From Eubacterium sp. TM05-53 (GTDB lineage Bacteria; Bacillota_I; Bacilli_A; Erysipelotrichales; Erysipelotrichaceae): 28,478 nt of DNA. The stretch lies in NCBI RefSeq assembly GCF_003436425.1, contig NZ_QSPK01000028.1, positions 1 through 28,478 on the forward strand. The letters run 5' to 3'. Position numbers and translations under genes: made by a program. A model generated the notes under the pieces. It ran no database searches, had not been told where the DNA came from, and saw only the letters and a list, made by a program, of their open reading frames with translations. Shown here in pieces: positions 1 through 7,003 of this stretch; position 1 is the first letter of the stretch, and every line of letters starts with the position of its first letter.

Positions 1-46
1 TTGGATCCATCAACAAGGCTAATCTTCTTTTATTATCTTTTCATGA

Positions 47-262
47 ATAATTCAGGTATTATATGTTTCTCATGATGAAGATGGATATTGGCAGTTCCTA
101 TGTGGTGGAAATCATAAGGAAGAAGATGCAAGAGTGGTTTCTTTAGTATCTATTTTGAATATTGATGAAACAATGGGTGATTTAGCAGAATTGGATTATG
201 GTGAATGTGCGGAAGCAGAAAGTATTACAAGTGATTGGATTGTGAGCCGCATGAATAAATAA
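47..262 (+). pseudogene. 5'-truncated small-protein relic
   Basis: An open frame of about 71 codons follows an in-frame TGA at 44-46 and ends in TAA at 260-262. It has no ATG or ribosome binding site at its beginning. The translation has protein-like composition (…SHDEDGYWQFLCGG…, then an acidic stretch, then …SDWIVSRMNK) and is followed at once by a strong terminator, as expected for the 3' end of a real gene. I do not recognise the family with certainty. It looks like the C-terminal part of a small acidic cytoplasmic protein that has lost its start. Confidence 0.4.
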
Positions 263-283
263 AATTTTAGTGTGTCTATTTGT

Positions 284-323
284 CCTTTGAAAGAGGAAAA
301 ATCCTTTTCTCAAAGGGCTTTTT
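284..323 (+). terminator. Rho-independent terminator
   Basis: CCTTTGA (284-290) pairs with TCAAAGG (310-316). An inner AGAGGA/TCCTTT pairing closes on an A-rich loop, and a T-tract follows at 319-323. It ends the relic gene upstream. Confidence 0.75.
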
Positions 324-570
324 CTATTTATACGGATATTCGCAAACTACAAGATAAAGCCAAAACTTCATATACTTTAAGCACAAGGAGGTTGAGGTTT
401 TGATATGAACAACAGTGTAGTTTGAAGGTTATCCGTCTGCGGATACAAATGATAAAACTATCATTGTGAAATTTGTATAGCCGGAAACGGAAAAGGCGAG
501 TTATAAAGATAGCAACTGCGAGTTGCTAGTTTTAGATAATGTGTGAGACTATAATTAAGGTGTAAAGGAG
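324..570 (+). other. Intergenic relic region with a perfect 8-bp hairpin
   Basis: No intact gene is visible. An AGGAGG-like site is followed by a six-codon frame starting ATGAACAAC, and a shifted frame then gives a short protein-like string (FEGYPSADTNDKTIIVKFV) ending in TAG, so this may be another gene remnant. TAGCAACT (510-517), GCG and AGTTGCTA (521-528) form a perfect 8-bp hairpin. It sits about 20 bases upstream of a TATAAT (550-555), a possible -10 for the regulator gene at 581. The hairpin could be an operator or a weak terminator; I cannot decide which. Confidence 0.35.
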
Positions 571-580
571 GTACTTCATA

Positions 581-1348
581 ATGGACACAAAACAGGTTAT
601 ACTTGAACTTCGTACTAAAAAGGGAATGTCGCAGGATGAGCTTGCAGAAAAAGTTTTTGTAAGTCGTCAGGCAGTTTCACGTTGGGAAAACGGAGAAACA
701 GTTCCGAATACGGAAACATTGAAATTGCTGTCAAAAGTATTCGATGTTTCTATAAATACACTTTTAGGCTCACCGAGAAAGCTTATTTGCCAATGCTGCG
801 GAATGCCGCTTGAAGATGATGATATTATCGGACACAATCACGACGGTTCTTTCAACGAGGACTATTGTAAGTGGTGTTATTCCGACGGAAATTATACTTA
901 TAATGATATGGACGATTTGATTGAAGTTTGTGTTAAGAATATGGTAAGCGAGAATTTCACGGAGGAACAAGCCCGTTCTTATATGAAAGAGCTGCTTCCT
1001 TCTTTGGACTACTGGAAGAAATATGATGAGCTTAGTGATAATGGTCAATTTGAGGAATTCAAGAAAAAGTTAATCAATGAAATTAACGAATTGAATGTTG
1101 ACGGAATGCCAAAGGTGGAAAAACTGAATGCCCTTGTGGGAAAGTACGTGAATCTTGAGTACCAGCTTCCAAATGGGCAAGTGGCTAAGTTTTTGAATGA
1201 CGCAAAGACATATCTAGGCAATCAGCTTGAATGTGAATACGGCGGCGATAGATGTTTCGGCGTTGTTGCAGATATGGATTTTATTCTTATTTGCACTTAT
1301 GAAGAAGACGGTAAAAATCCGGAACTTGTATTGTATAAGAAAAGATGA
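581..1348 (+). CDS. XRE-family transcriptional regulator with zinc-ribbon and C-terminal effector-like domain
   Basis: The 255-aa protein begins with a Cro/C1-type helix-turn-helix (residues about 5-62; the SRQAVSRWENGE recognition segment is clear). A putative zinc ribbon follows, with C70/C73 and C96/C99 around a CGMPL motif, as in the Zn_ribbon_2 family (PF12674). The last ~90 residues look like a small alpha/beta domain. The start is fixed by AAAGGAGGT eight bases upstream of ATG. Proteins with an XRE domain plus this zinc ribbon occur in Firmicutes as predicted metal or small-molecule sensors; the ligand here is unknown. Codons are more GC-rich than in the neighbouring ATPase gene, which suggests separate acquisition. 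Confidence 0.8.
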   Translation: MDTKQVILELRTKKGMSQDELAEKVFVSRQAVSRWENGETVPNTETLKLLSKVFDVSINTLLGSPRKLICQCCGMPLEDDDIIGHNHDGSFNEDYCKWCYSDGNYTYNDMDDLIEVCVKNMVSENFTEEQARSYMKELLPSLDYWKKYDELSDNGQFEEFKKKLINEINELNVDGMPKVEKLNALVGKYVNLEYQLPNGQVAKFLNDAKTYLGNQLECEYGGDRCFGVVADMDFILICTYEEDGKNPELVLYKKR

Positions 1349-1554
1349 GAATAGAGAAAAATAGTAAGCCATTAGAGCTAATGATTTCAGTGCAAGCAAG
1401 AAAAATTCGCATAATTAGTACGATGTATGGGGAGTCCTGAAATATGGATTGCCCATTTTTAAAGCAAACTGAAATACAAATCGGAATACCTCCTGGTTGA
1501 AAACAATGAACATAACGAAATAATTATAAACGGTTATATCAGACATAAAAAAAA

Positions 1555-1615
1555 GAGAATGAATCAGGAATGAAATAATTACATTTCATAGACCCCTAGA
1601 TTCATTTCTCATTTT
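1555..1615 (+). terminator. Long bidirectional-looking terminator hairpin
   Basis: GAGAATGAATC (1555-1565) pairs with GATTCATTTCTC (1599-1610) with one bulge. An inner GAAAT/ATTTC pairing lies in the loop. The hairpin is flanked by an A-tract on the left and ATTTTT on the right, so it could act on both strands. It lies about 200 bases after the XRE regulator gene. Confidence 0.6.
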
Positions 1616-1664
1616 TGTTCCCCAGCTTTCCCACCTAAATTTGAGACCCCCAGAAAATTTGGAT

Positions 1665-1688
1665 ACCCTGATAAAGGGTGTTTTTTTT
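1665..1688 (+). terminator. Small intrinsic terminator
   Basis: ACCCT (1665-1669), loop GATAA and AGGGT (1675-1679) are followed by G and eight Ts. The GACCCCCAGAAAATTTGG stretch just upstream resembles an insertion-sequence end (see findings). Confidence 0.6.
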
Positions 1689-1776
1689 ATGGGCTACATG
1701 AATTTTAAAATCTTATGAGGAATTGAAGAAAAAGTTAATAATATAAAGTATAATAACTGTGAAAGGAATTGATAGA

Positions 1777-3435
1777 ATGAAATTATTACCGACGGGAATT
1801 GAAAATTTCAAAACTATGATTGATAAAAGTGCGTATTATGTGGATAAGACAAATTTCATTGAGGATGTATTAAGTGAACAAGTTGTTTTGTATACAAGAC
1901 CTCGAAGATTTGGTAAAACACTGAATATGTCGATGCTTTATTATTTCTTTTCAATCAAAGAAAAGGAGAACGCTTATCTATTTGATGGCTTAAATATTTC
2001 GAAGAATAAGGATGCTTTAAAGGTTCAAAATAAATATCCAACGATTTTTATTTCTTTAAAGGAAATGAAAAGCTTAACTTTTGATGCGCAAATTTCATCT
2101 TTTTCAAATGTAATATATGAATTGTTAGAAAAAAACTTAGAAATATTATCTTCTGATCAATTGTCGGATACAACTAAAGATATTTTAAATAAATTGCATA
2201 ATCGTTCATCTAGTGCTGAAGATTTAAAAATTTCATTAAGAGTCATAACGAATGCGCTATATACTTATTATCAACAAAAAGTTATTGTTCTAATCGATGA
2301 GTATGATGTTCCATTGCAGGCTGCCTATCAAAATAATTATTATGAAGAAATGGTTGAGTTTTTAAGAAGCGTTTTTTCTTCAGCACTTAAAACGAATGAT
2401 GCTTTAGAAAAAGGTGTTATGACCGGATGTCTTCGTATTTCTAAAGAAAGTATTTTTACTGGTTTGAATAATTTTACGGCGTATTCTGTTTTAAATAATA
2501 TTAGTAGTGAATCTTTTGGATTTACTGAATTGGAAGTTAAACAGTTGTTGAAAGATTATAATCTATCAGAAAAGATGGATGAAGTAAAAGAATGGTATGA
2601 TGGATATCAATTTGGCAATAAAGAAATTTATAATCCATGGAGTACACTTATGTATGTTAAAAATATAACGCAAGATGTGTCTTTTAAACCAATTTCTTTT
2701 TGGGCAAATACTAGCGGAAATGATATTGTTGTTAAGTATATTCAAAATGGAGATAAAAAATTACGCAAGGAGTTTGATTTATTAATGAATGGTCAATCCC
2801 TTATTAAATATATCAAGCCTGAACTTACGTATCGTGAAATGGATAATATCAATAATATTTATAGTTTTCTATTATTAACTGGATATTTAAAGGTCATTAA
2901 AGATAGGGGAGAAAATCAATACGAATTGGTTATCCCAAATAAGGAGGTTTATGAAATCTATAAACAATCCTTCATGTCATATTTTGAAGATTATACAACA
3001 AGTAGAAAAGGTGAATTGTATCAAGAACTTGTGGATGGAGATGCGAAGAAAGTAAATCTATTACTAAATGATATATTATTAAGAAGTATTAGTTATTTTG
3101 ATAATCAAGAATCCTTTTATCATGGATTTCTAGTTGGATTGTTGAATGATTATGAGGTGGTATCCAATAGAGAATCCGGAAATGGTAGATTTGATGTATG
3201 CGTTTTACCAGAAAACATACTTGGAACAGTGGTGCTTATTGAGTGTAAACATTCAATAAGTGAAGATGATTTGATTGATGATGCTAAAGAAGGAGCAAGA
3301 CAAATTGTCGAACAAAAATATCTTGAAGAACATAAATTTAAAAAATATGAAAATGCAATTGGCTATGGAATATCTTTCTATAAGAAACAGTGTTATGTAG
3401 TCAAAGTGGTATATAATTCTAAACACATAGTTTGA
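1777..3435 (+). CDS. AAA-ATPase-like / PD-(D/E)XK nuclease family protein
   Basis: The 552-aa protein has the architecture of the AAA-ATPase_like (PF09820) plus PDDEXK_9 (PF08011) family, and the usual length. The N-terminus LPTGIENF and a P-loop of the RPRRFGKT type (residues 41-48) are followed by a Walker B segment VIVLIDEYD (D174, E175). The C-terminal nuclease core shows GRFDV (D473) and IECK (E489, K491). The ATG at 1777 is preferred over a GTG at 1759 because AAAGGA lies nine bases upstream of it. A TATAAT at 1749-1754 could be its -10, although no well-spaced -35 is seen. These proteins are abundant in gut anaerobes, often in many copies; their role is unproven, with mobile-element or defence functions suggested. 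Confidence 0.88.
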   Translation: MKLLPTGIENFKTMIDKSAYYVDKTNFIEDVLSEQVVLYTRPRRFGKTLNMSMLYYFFSIKEKENAYLFDGLNISKNKDALKVQNKYPTIFISLKEMKSLTFDAQISSFSNVIYELLEKNLEILSSDQLSDTTKDILNKLHNRSSSAEDLKISLRVITNALYTYYQQKVIVLIDEYDVPLQAAYQNNYYEEMVEFLRSVFSSALKTNDALEKGVMTGCLRISKESIFTGLNNFTAYSVLNNISSESFGFTELEVKQLLKDYNLSEKMDEVKEWYDGYQFGNKEIYNPWSTLMYVKNITQDVSFKPISFWANTSGNDIVVKYIQNGDKKLRKEFDLLMNGQSLIKYIKPELTYREMDNINNIYSFLLLTGYLKVIKDRGENQYELVIPNKEVYEIYKQSFMSYFEDYTTSRKGELYQELVDGDAKKVNLLLNDILLRSISYFDNQESFYHGFLVGLLNDYEVVSNRESGNGRFDVCVLPENILGTVVLIECKHSISEDDLIDDAKEGARQIVEQKYLEEHKFKKYENAIGYGISFYKKQCYVVKVVYNSKHIV

Positions 3436-3492
3436 TGATAAGGCTGCTGAAGGTGTTAAGCTTTACTAAGATAAAAAGATAACTATAAAACT

Positions 3493-3534
3493 AGAGTAGA
3501 GATTGTTTGTTATACAACTTTTACTCTTTTTTTT
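3493..3534 (+). terminator. Rho-independent terminator
   Basis: AGAGTA (3493-3498) pairs with TACTCT (3522-3527), with an inner TTGT/ACAA pairing and a run of eight Ts. It closes the ATPase/nuclease gene. Confidence 0.75.
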
Positions 3535-3615
3535 GCTCGATTTCCTTAAAATTACCAAATGATAACGTGATACATTGAAGAAACGGAATAAATTATATAG
3601 AATGACTTTGAAGAA

Positions 3616-3942
3616 ATGAAAATTCAGGTGTGCCCAATGGACTATGAAGAATTATGTGATGTCACAGGAAATAGTTAGAGACTGTTAAATCAGATATATG
3701 ATAGTGGTTCACCAATAGGGCAGGCAACCAATCGAAAGTTAATGAGAAATTTAAGAATATATATGGCTGTTGGCGGTATGCCTCAGGCTGTAGAAGCATA
3801 TGAGGCTGGGAAAAACTTTTCAGAAATTGATATGGTTAAAAGACAGATTATTACTCTTTATGAGGAAGATTTTAAAAAGAACGATGCTTCTGGAAGATTA
3901 CTATTGAAATCATTTTATCTTGTGCCTTTTATAAGTGCTTAG
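3616..3942 (+). pseudogene. Decayed ATP-binding protein (AAA_14/DUF4143-type) fragment
   Basis: One frame reads MKIQVCPMDYEELCDVTGNS, then a TAG at about 3676, then RLLNQIYDSGSPIGQ…NLRIYMAVGGMPQAVEAY and …LYEEDFKKNDASGR before diverging and stopping at 3942. The PMDYEE, YM.VGGMPQAV and LYEEDF..ND.SGR motifs belong to the middle of AAA_14/DUF4143 ATPases, which are normally about 400 aa. Both the N-terminal P-loop domain and the DUF4143 C-terminus are missing, and there is an internal stop, so this is a remnant. A 66-aa frame from 3742 remains open but is unlikely to be functional. Confidence 0.75.
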
Positions 3943-4003
3943 TAGATTTTAGAAAGTAGGCAGTAAGTTGAAATCTTGCGCATTAGATTATAAATTCATT
4001 TTG

Positions 4004-4032
4004 TTGAAATACATTTAAGATAAACGTATAAT
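4004..4032 (+). promoter_or_regulatory. Consensus sigma-A promoter of the three-gene small-protein cassette
   Basis: TTGAAA (4004-4009), a 17-base spacer and TATAAT (4027-4032) lie 24 bases before the first ATG of the cassette. The GAGGAGG ribosome binding site is at 4043-4049. Confidence 0.8.
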
Positions 4033-4055
4033 TTGGATGATGAGGAGGCGATATT

Positions 4056-4334
4056 ATGATGAACGAAGCCGTTTTAAGTAACGAAAAAAACTATACGAAA
4101 TTTCAATTTGGTAATCATGTAATTCGCTTTGTAGCACCATATTCTTTAGAGTATTACACTGAAGTAAAAGAATGGGATAATGGGTATTTAGTTGTAATGG
4201 CAAAATATAAACATAATGAACAGCCGGAAGAAGAGTATATTGATCTTATTCCTATTTTAAAAAATCTATATTTTGATACAGATGAGTTTTGTAAACAAAT
4301 TAAAGGAGTGAAGGTTGCGAATGATCGATATTAA
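4056..4334 (+). CDS. Small hypothetical protein, first gene of a three-gene cassette
   Basis: The 92-aa soluble protein has no recognised motif. It is acidic, with a central EEEYIDLIPILKNLYFD segment that resembles a compact alpha/beta fold. GAGGAGG lies six bases before ATG 4056 and nine before ATG 4059; either start is possible. Its last 14 bases overlap the next gene, so translation is probably coupled. The organisation (strong promoter, three tightly spaced genes each under 100 codons, DUF4160 protein last) is like that of small two- or three-component toxin-antitoxin-type cassettes, but no toxin fold is visible in this protein. Confidence 0.7.
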   Translation: MMNEAVLSNEKNYTKFQFGNHVIRFVAPYSLEYYTEVKEWDNGYLVVMAKYKHNEQPEEEYIDLIPILKNLYFDTDEFCKQIKGVKVANDRY

Positions 4335-4542
4335 AATAATTGCAGATGAGGCAGACATGATAGTGAATGGGTATGCATTTAAACGTTGTAAAGAAGGTTA
4401 CAGAGTGTTGAATTTAAATCGACCTGATCGAGCTACAGTTCTTTCATTGGATGGAAAAGTATTGGAAACAAGTATGGATGATATTGAAATTCGTATTGTG
4501 ATAAATTACCTTGAAAAAAATCGTAAGTTTATGGAGGAATGA
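4321..4542 (+). CDS. Small hypothetical protein, second gene of the cassette
   Basis: The 73-aa protein from ATG 4321 (MIDIKIIADEADMIVNGYAF…) overlaps the end of the preceding gene. AAAGGAG at 4302-4308 is 12 bases from this ATG and six from an in-frame TTG at 4315, so the TTG is a real alternative start that adds two residues. The sequence is mostly beta-like, with a C-terminal helix (IEIRIVINYLEKNRKF), and has no catalytic motif that I recognise. It sits between an unknown protein and a DUF4160 protein, and the adjacent gene begins one base after its stop codon. Confidence 0.68.
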   Translation: MIDIKIIADEADMIVNGYAFKRCKEGYRVLNLNRPDRATVLSLDGKVLETSMDDIEIRIVINYLEKNRKFMEE

Positions 4543-4543
4543 A

Positions 4544-4828
4544 ATGCCGAAATATTATGAGTTTAAAATAGCAGGATATTATTTATATTTTACATCATAT
4601 TGCGTAATTGAATGCATGCATGTTCATGCGAGTGATCGTAAACTTACTGAATCAGGATCCGCAAAATTTTTTGTGAAGGATAATGGAGATACAGTTCTAC
4701 AAAATCGTGGAATTCTTAATGATAGAGAAATTAGAAAAATTCAAGAATTTATTAAACAAAACTATCAAGAAATGTATTTAAAATGGTCTGAATATAGTAT
4801 TGAGAGTTATTACGGACAAAAGAATTAG
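4544..4828 (+). CDS. DUF4160 family protein
   Basis: The 94-aa protein begins MPKYYEF, has a hydrophobic strand followed by CMHVHAS at about residues 25-32, and ends with a helix …NDREIRKIQEFIKQN. This matches the DUF4160 family (PF13711), whose members carry an HVHV-type motif and typically sit next to a DUF2442 protein in pairs resembling toxin-antitoxin modules. GGAGGAATGAA upstream fixes the start at 4544, and the gene follows the previous stop immediately. No DUF2442 partner is recognisable; the two small upstream genes occupy that place. The biochemical function is unknown. Confidence 0.75.
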   Translation: MPKYYEFKIAGYYLYFTSYCVIECMHVHASDRKLTESGSAKFFVKDNGDTVLQNRGILNDREIRKIQEFIKQNYQEMYLKWSEYSIESYYGQKN

Positions 4829-4843
4829 ATGATAACGAAAATA

Positions 4844-4875
4844 AAAAACAGGCAACTTCTAAATTGCCTGTTTTT
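4844..4875. terminator. Bidirectional terminator between the DUF4160 cassette and proA
   Basis: AAAAACAGGCAA (4844-4855) and TTGCCTGTTTTT (4864-4875) form a 12-bp perfect stem with an 8-base loop. The A and T tracts in the stem serve both strands, since the genes converge here. Confidence 0.9.
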
Positions 4876-4877
4876 GT

Positions 4878-6107
4878 TTATCGAATCTGCCCATCACCCT
4901 GGACTATGTATTTATATGTGGTTAATTCTTCAAGCCCCATGGGACCTCGGGCATGAAGCTTTTGTGTGGAGATGCCAATCTCACAACCTAAGCCAAATTG
5001 TCCACCATCCGTAAATCGTGTTGAACAATTCACATATATAGCTGCGCTATCAATGGATTGTGTAAAGAGTTTGGCATGGTCTTTATTTGTAGTTAGAATG
5101 GATTCACTATGTTTTGTAGAATGTTTTGAAATATGTTCAATGGCTTCTTCTACAGAATCTACAATTTTAATGGCTAGAATATAATCTAGAAATTCGGTGT
5201 CAAAATCTTCATCTGTAGCTTTTGTGCCATCGATGATTTTTTGTGCTCTATCATCCAATCTTAATTCAACTGGATATGTATCTAGTTGTTTTTTTAGCTT
5301 TGGTAAGAATTCATTGGCCACTTTAGAATTCACTAATAAAACTTCTTCTGCATTACAAACACTTGGTCTTGAGCATTTCGCATTTTCAATGATTTTAATG
5401 GCCATATCTTGATCAACTTCATCATCCACATAAATGTGACAAATACCTGTACCTGTTTGAATACATGGTACTTTGGCATGTTCTACACAACGTGAAATTA
5501 AATTCTTTCCACCTCTAGGAATCAATAGATCAATATAGCCTACGCCTTCCATTAATTCATTGGCACTTTGATGGGTTGTATCTTGAATCAATTGCACAAT
5601 ATTTGGATTTACACCACATTTTTGAATCCCTTCTTGTAGTGCTTGTACAATCGCATTGGCACTATTCCAAGCTTCCTTACCAATTCTTAAAATACAAGTA
5701 TTTCCACTTTTAATACATAAAGTAGCCGCATCACTTGTGACATTGGGTCTACTTTCATAAATAATCGCAATGACACCTAATGGTACACTCACTTTTTGAA
5801 TGACTAAACCATTCTCTAATGTTCTTTCATTTAATACTTTTCCAGTTGGATCCGATAATTTGACGACATCTAAAATGCCTTGAGCCATATCATTCAATCT
5901 TTGATCAGTTAACTTCAAACGATCCTTCATGACATCACTTACCATTGCTTTTTCTAAATCGATTAAGTTCGCGTTCAAAATATCTTCTTTATGAGCCAAT
6001 AAAGATTGTGCCATAGCTTCTAAAATTTCATTCTTTTTCGTTTCATCACACAACATCAATGATTGAGTGGCAGCCTTGGCATTTTTCATGATTTGTAAAG
6101 TTGTCAT
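4878..6107 (-). CDS. proA: Gamma-glutamyl phosphate reductase
   Basis: The 409-aa cytoplasmic aldehyde-dehydrogenase-superfamily enzyme reduces gamma-glutamyl phosphate to glutamate-5-semialdehyde with NADPH, the second step of proline synthesis. Visible hallmarks are VPLGVIAIIYESRPNVT near residues 108-125, the LIPRGGK segment, and the catalytic cysteine in the SVCNAEE motif (C251). The ending …ARGPMGLEELTTYKYIVQGDGQIR is standard for ProA. AAAGGAG within the end of proB sits seven bases before the ATG, and only one base separates the two genes, so proB-proA are co-translated. proC is not in this window. Confidence 0.97.
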   Translation of the reverse strand: MTTLQIMKNAKAATQSLMLCDETKKNEILEAMAQSLLAHKEDILNANLIDLEKAMVSDVMKDRLKLTDQRLNDMAQGILDVVKLSDPTGKVLNERTLENGLVIQKVSVPLGVIAIIYESRPNVTSDAATLCIKSGNTCILRIGKEAWNSANAIVQALQEGIQKCGVNPNIVQLIQDTTHQSANELMEGVGYIDLLIPRGGKNLISRCVEHAKVPCIQTGTGICHIYVDDEVDQDMAIKIIENAKCSRPSVCNAEEVLLVNSKVANEFLPKLKKQLDTYPVELRLDDRAQKIIDGTKATDEDFDTEFLDYILAIKIVDSVEEAIEHISKHSTKHSESILTTNKDHAKLFTQSIDSAAIYVNCSTRFTDGGQFGLGCEIGISTQKLHARGPMGLEELTTYKYIVQGDGQIR

Positions 6108-6108
6108 A

Positions 6109-6885
6109 TTATGCTCCTTTCTTGGCTACAAAGCGAGTACCAATACTTTCATTATCTAAAATAGAATATAAAGCTTCCGGTTTTTGACCATTGGTAATAA
6201 TCATATCCAACCCTGCATCCATACAGATTTTGGCAGCCTCTAATTTTGTCTTCATACCACCCGTACCGACATTGGAATTGACGCCTTGTCCAAAGCTTAA
6301 AATTTTTTCATCTAATTCATACACAACCGGAATTAATTTTGCATTTTCATTCTTATGAGGATCATCATCATACAATCCATCAATGTCAGATAAAATGATA
6401 TATAAATCGGCATGAATATTTTTAGCTAAAATGGCACCCAAGTTATCATTGTCGCCAATCACAATTTCTTCAGTCGCAATCGTATCATTTTCATTTACGA
6501 TAGGTAGAACATTTCTTTTTAATAAATGTTCCATGGTATTGATGAAGTTTGTCTTTCGATCATCATTTTCAACATCGGCCTTTGTGATTAAAATTTGCCC
6601 CACAATATGATTGTATTGCGAAAATAAAGAATCATAGGTATACATCAATTCACATTGTCCAATGGCTGCACAAGCTTGTTTTCCTGGAAGATCATGCGGC
6701 TTTGAATCCAATCCCAATTTTCCCATGCCCATTCCGATGGCACCACTTGATACAAGAATGACTTCATGTCCTGCATTTTTAATGTCACTAAGTACTTCAC
6801 ATAACTGTTTCATTCTACGAATATGTAAAAGACCTGTATTTTCGTATGCCAAAGTACTTGTACCTACTTTAATGACTACGCGCAT
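6109..6885 (-). CDS. proB: Glutamate 5-kinase (PUA-less form)
   Basis: It phosphorylates the gamma-carboxylate of glutamate, committing it to proline. At 258 aa it contains only the amino-acid-kinase domain: MRVVIKVGTSTL at the N-terminus, LVSSGAIGMGM, NENDTIATEE, GDNDNLGAILA and GTGGMKTKLEAA. The C-terminal PUA domain of the ~367-aa enzymes is absent, as in several Firmicutes. I place the start at ATG 6885 because AAGGAAG lies eight bases upstream of it; a GTG at 6894 abuts that site and is too close. End-product inhibition by proline is expected from the family. The gene is divergent from a histidine kinase gene. Confidence 0.96.
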   Translation of the reverse strand: MRVVIKVGTSTLAYENTGLLHIRRMKQLCEVLSDIKNAGHEVILVSSGAIGMGMGKLGLDSKPHDLPGKQACAAIGQCELMYTYDSLFSQYNHIVGQILITKADVENDDRKTNFINTMEHLLKRNVLPIVNENDTIATEEIVIGDNDNLGAILAKNIHADLYIILSDIDGLYDDDPHKNENAKLIPVVYELDEKILSFGQGVNSNVGTGGMKTKLEAAKICMDAGLDMIITNGQKPEALYSILDNESIGTRFVAKKGA

Positions 6886-6920
6886 ATATTTCACTTCCTT
6901 TTCAAAAAAATATTTTTTTA

Positions 6921-6928
6921 ATCATAAC
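6921..6928 (-). promoter_or_regulatory. Candidate extended -10 promoter of proBA
   Basis: On the minus strand TGT precedes TATGAT (plus-strand ATCATA at 6921-6926), an extended -10, about 36 bases before the proB start. No good -35 is seen. There is no room for a T-box leader, so tRNA-Pro control by that mechanism is unlikely here. Confidence 0.45.
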
Positions 6929-6968
6929 ACAATTTTATATTTCAATAATACTTTTTTCCGCCCTTTCA

Positions 6969-6997
6969 TTGAGAACGCTATCATTATTAGATATAAT
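6969..6997 (+). promoter_or_regulatory. Sigma-A promoter predicting a leaderless histidine kinase mRNA
   Basis: TTGAGA (6969-6974), a 17-base spacer and TATAAT (6992-6997) end only six bases before the ATG at 7004. Transcription would start at or within a base or two of the start codon. Confidence 0.75.
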
Positions 6998-7003
6998 AAT
7001 TGC

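Noticed and set aside
6662..7003. N-terminal extension of the hybrid histidine kinase
   Set aside because: The frame is open but runs antisense inside proB, has no domain-like sequence, and lies upstream of a near-consensus promoter placed directly before ATG 7004.
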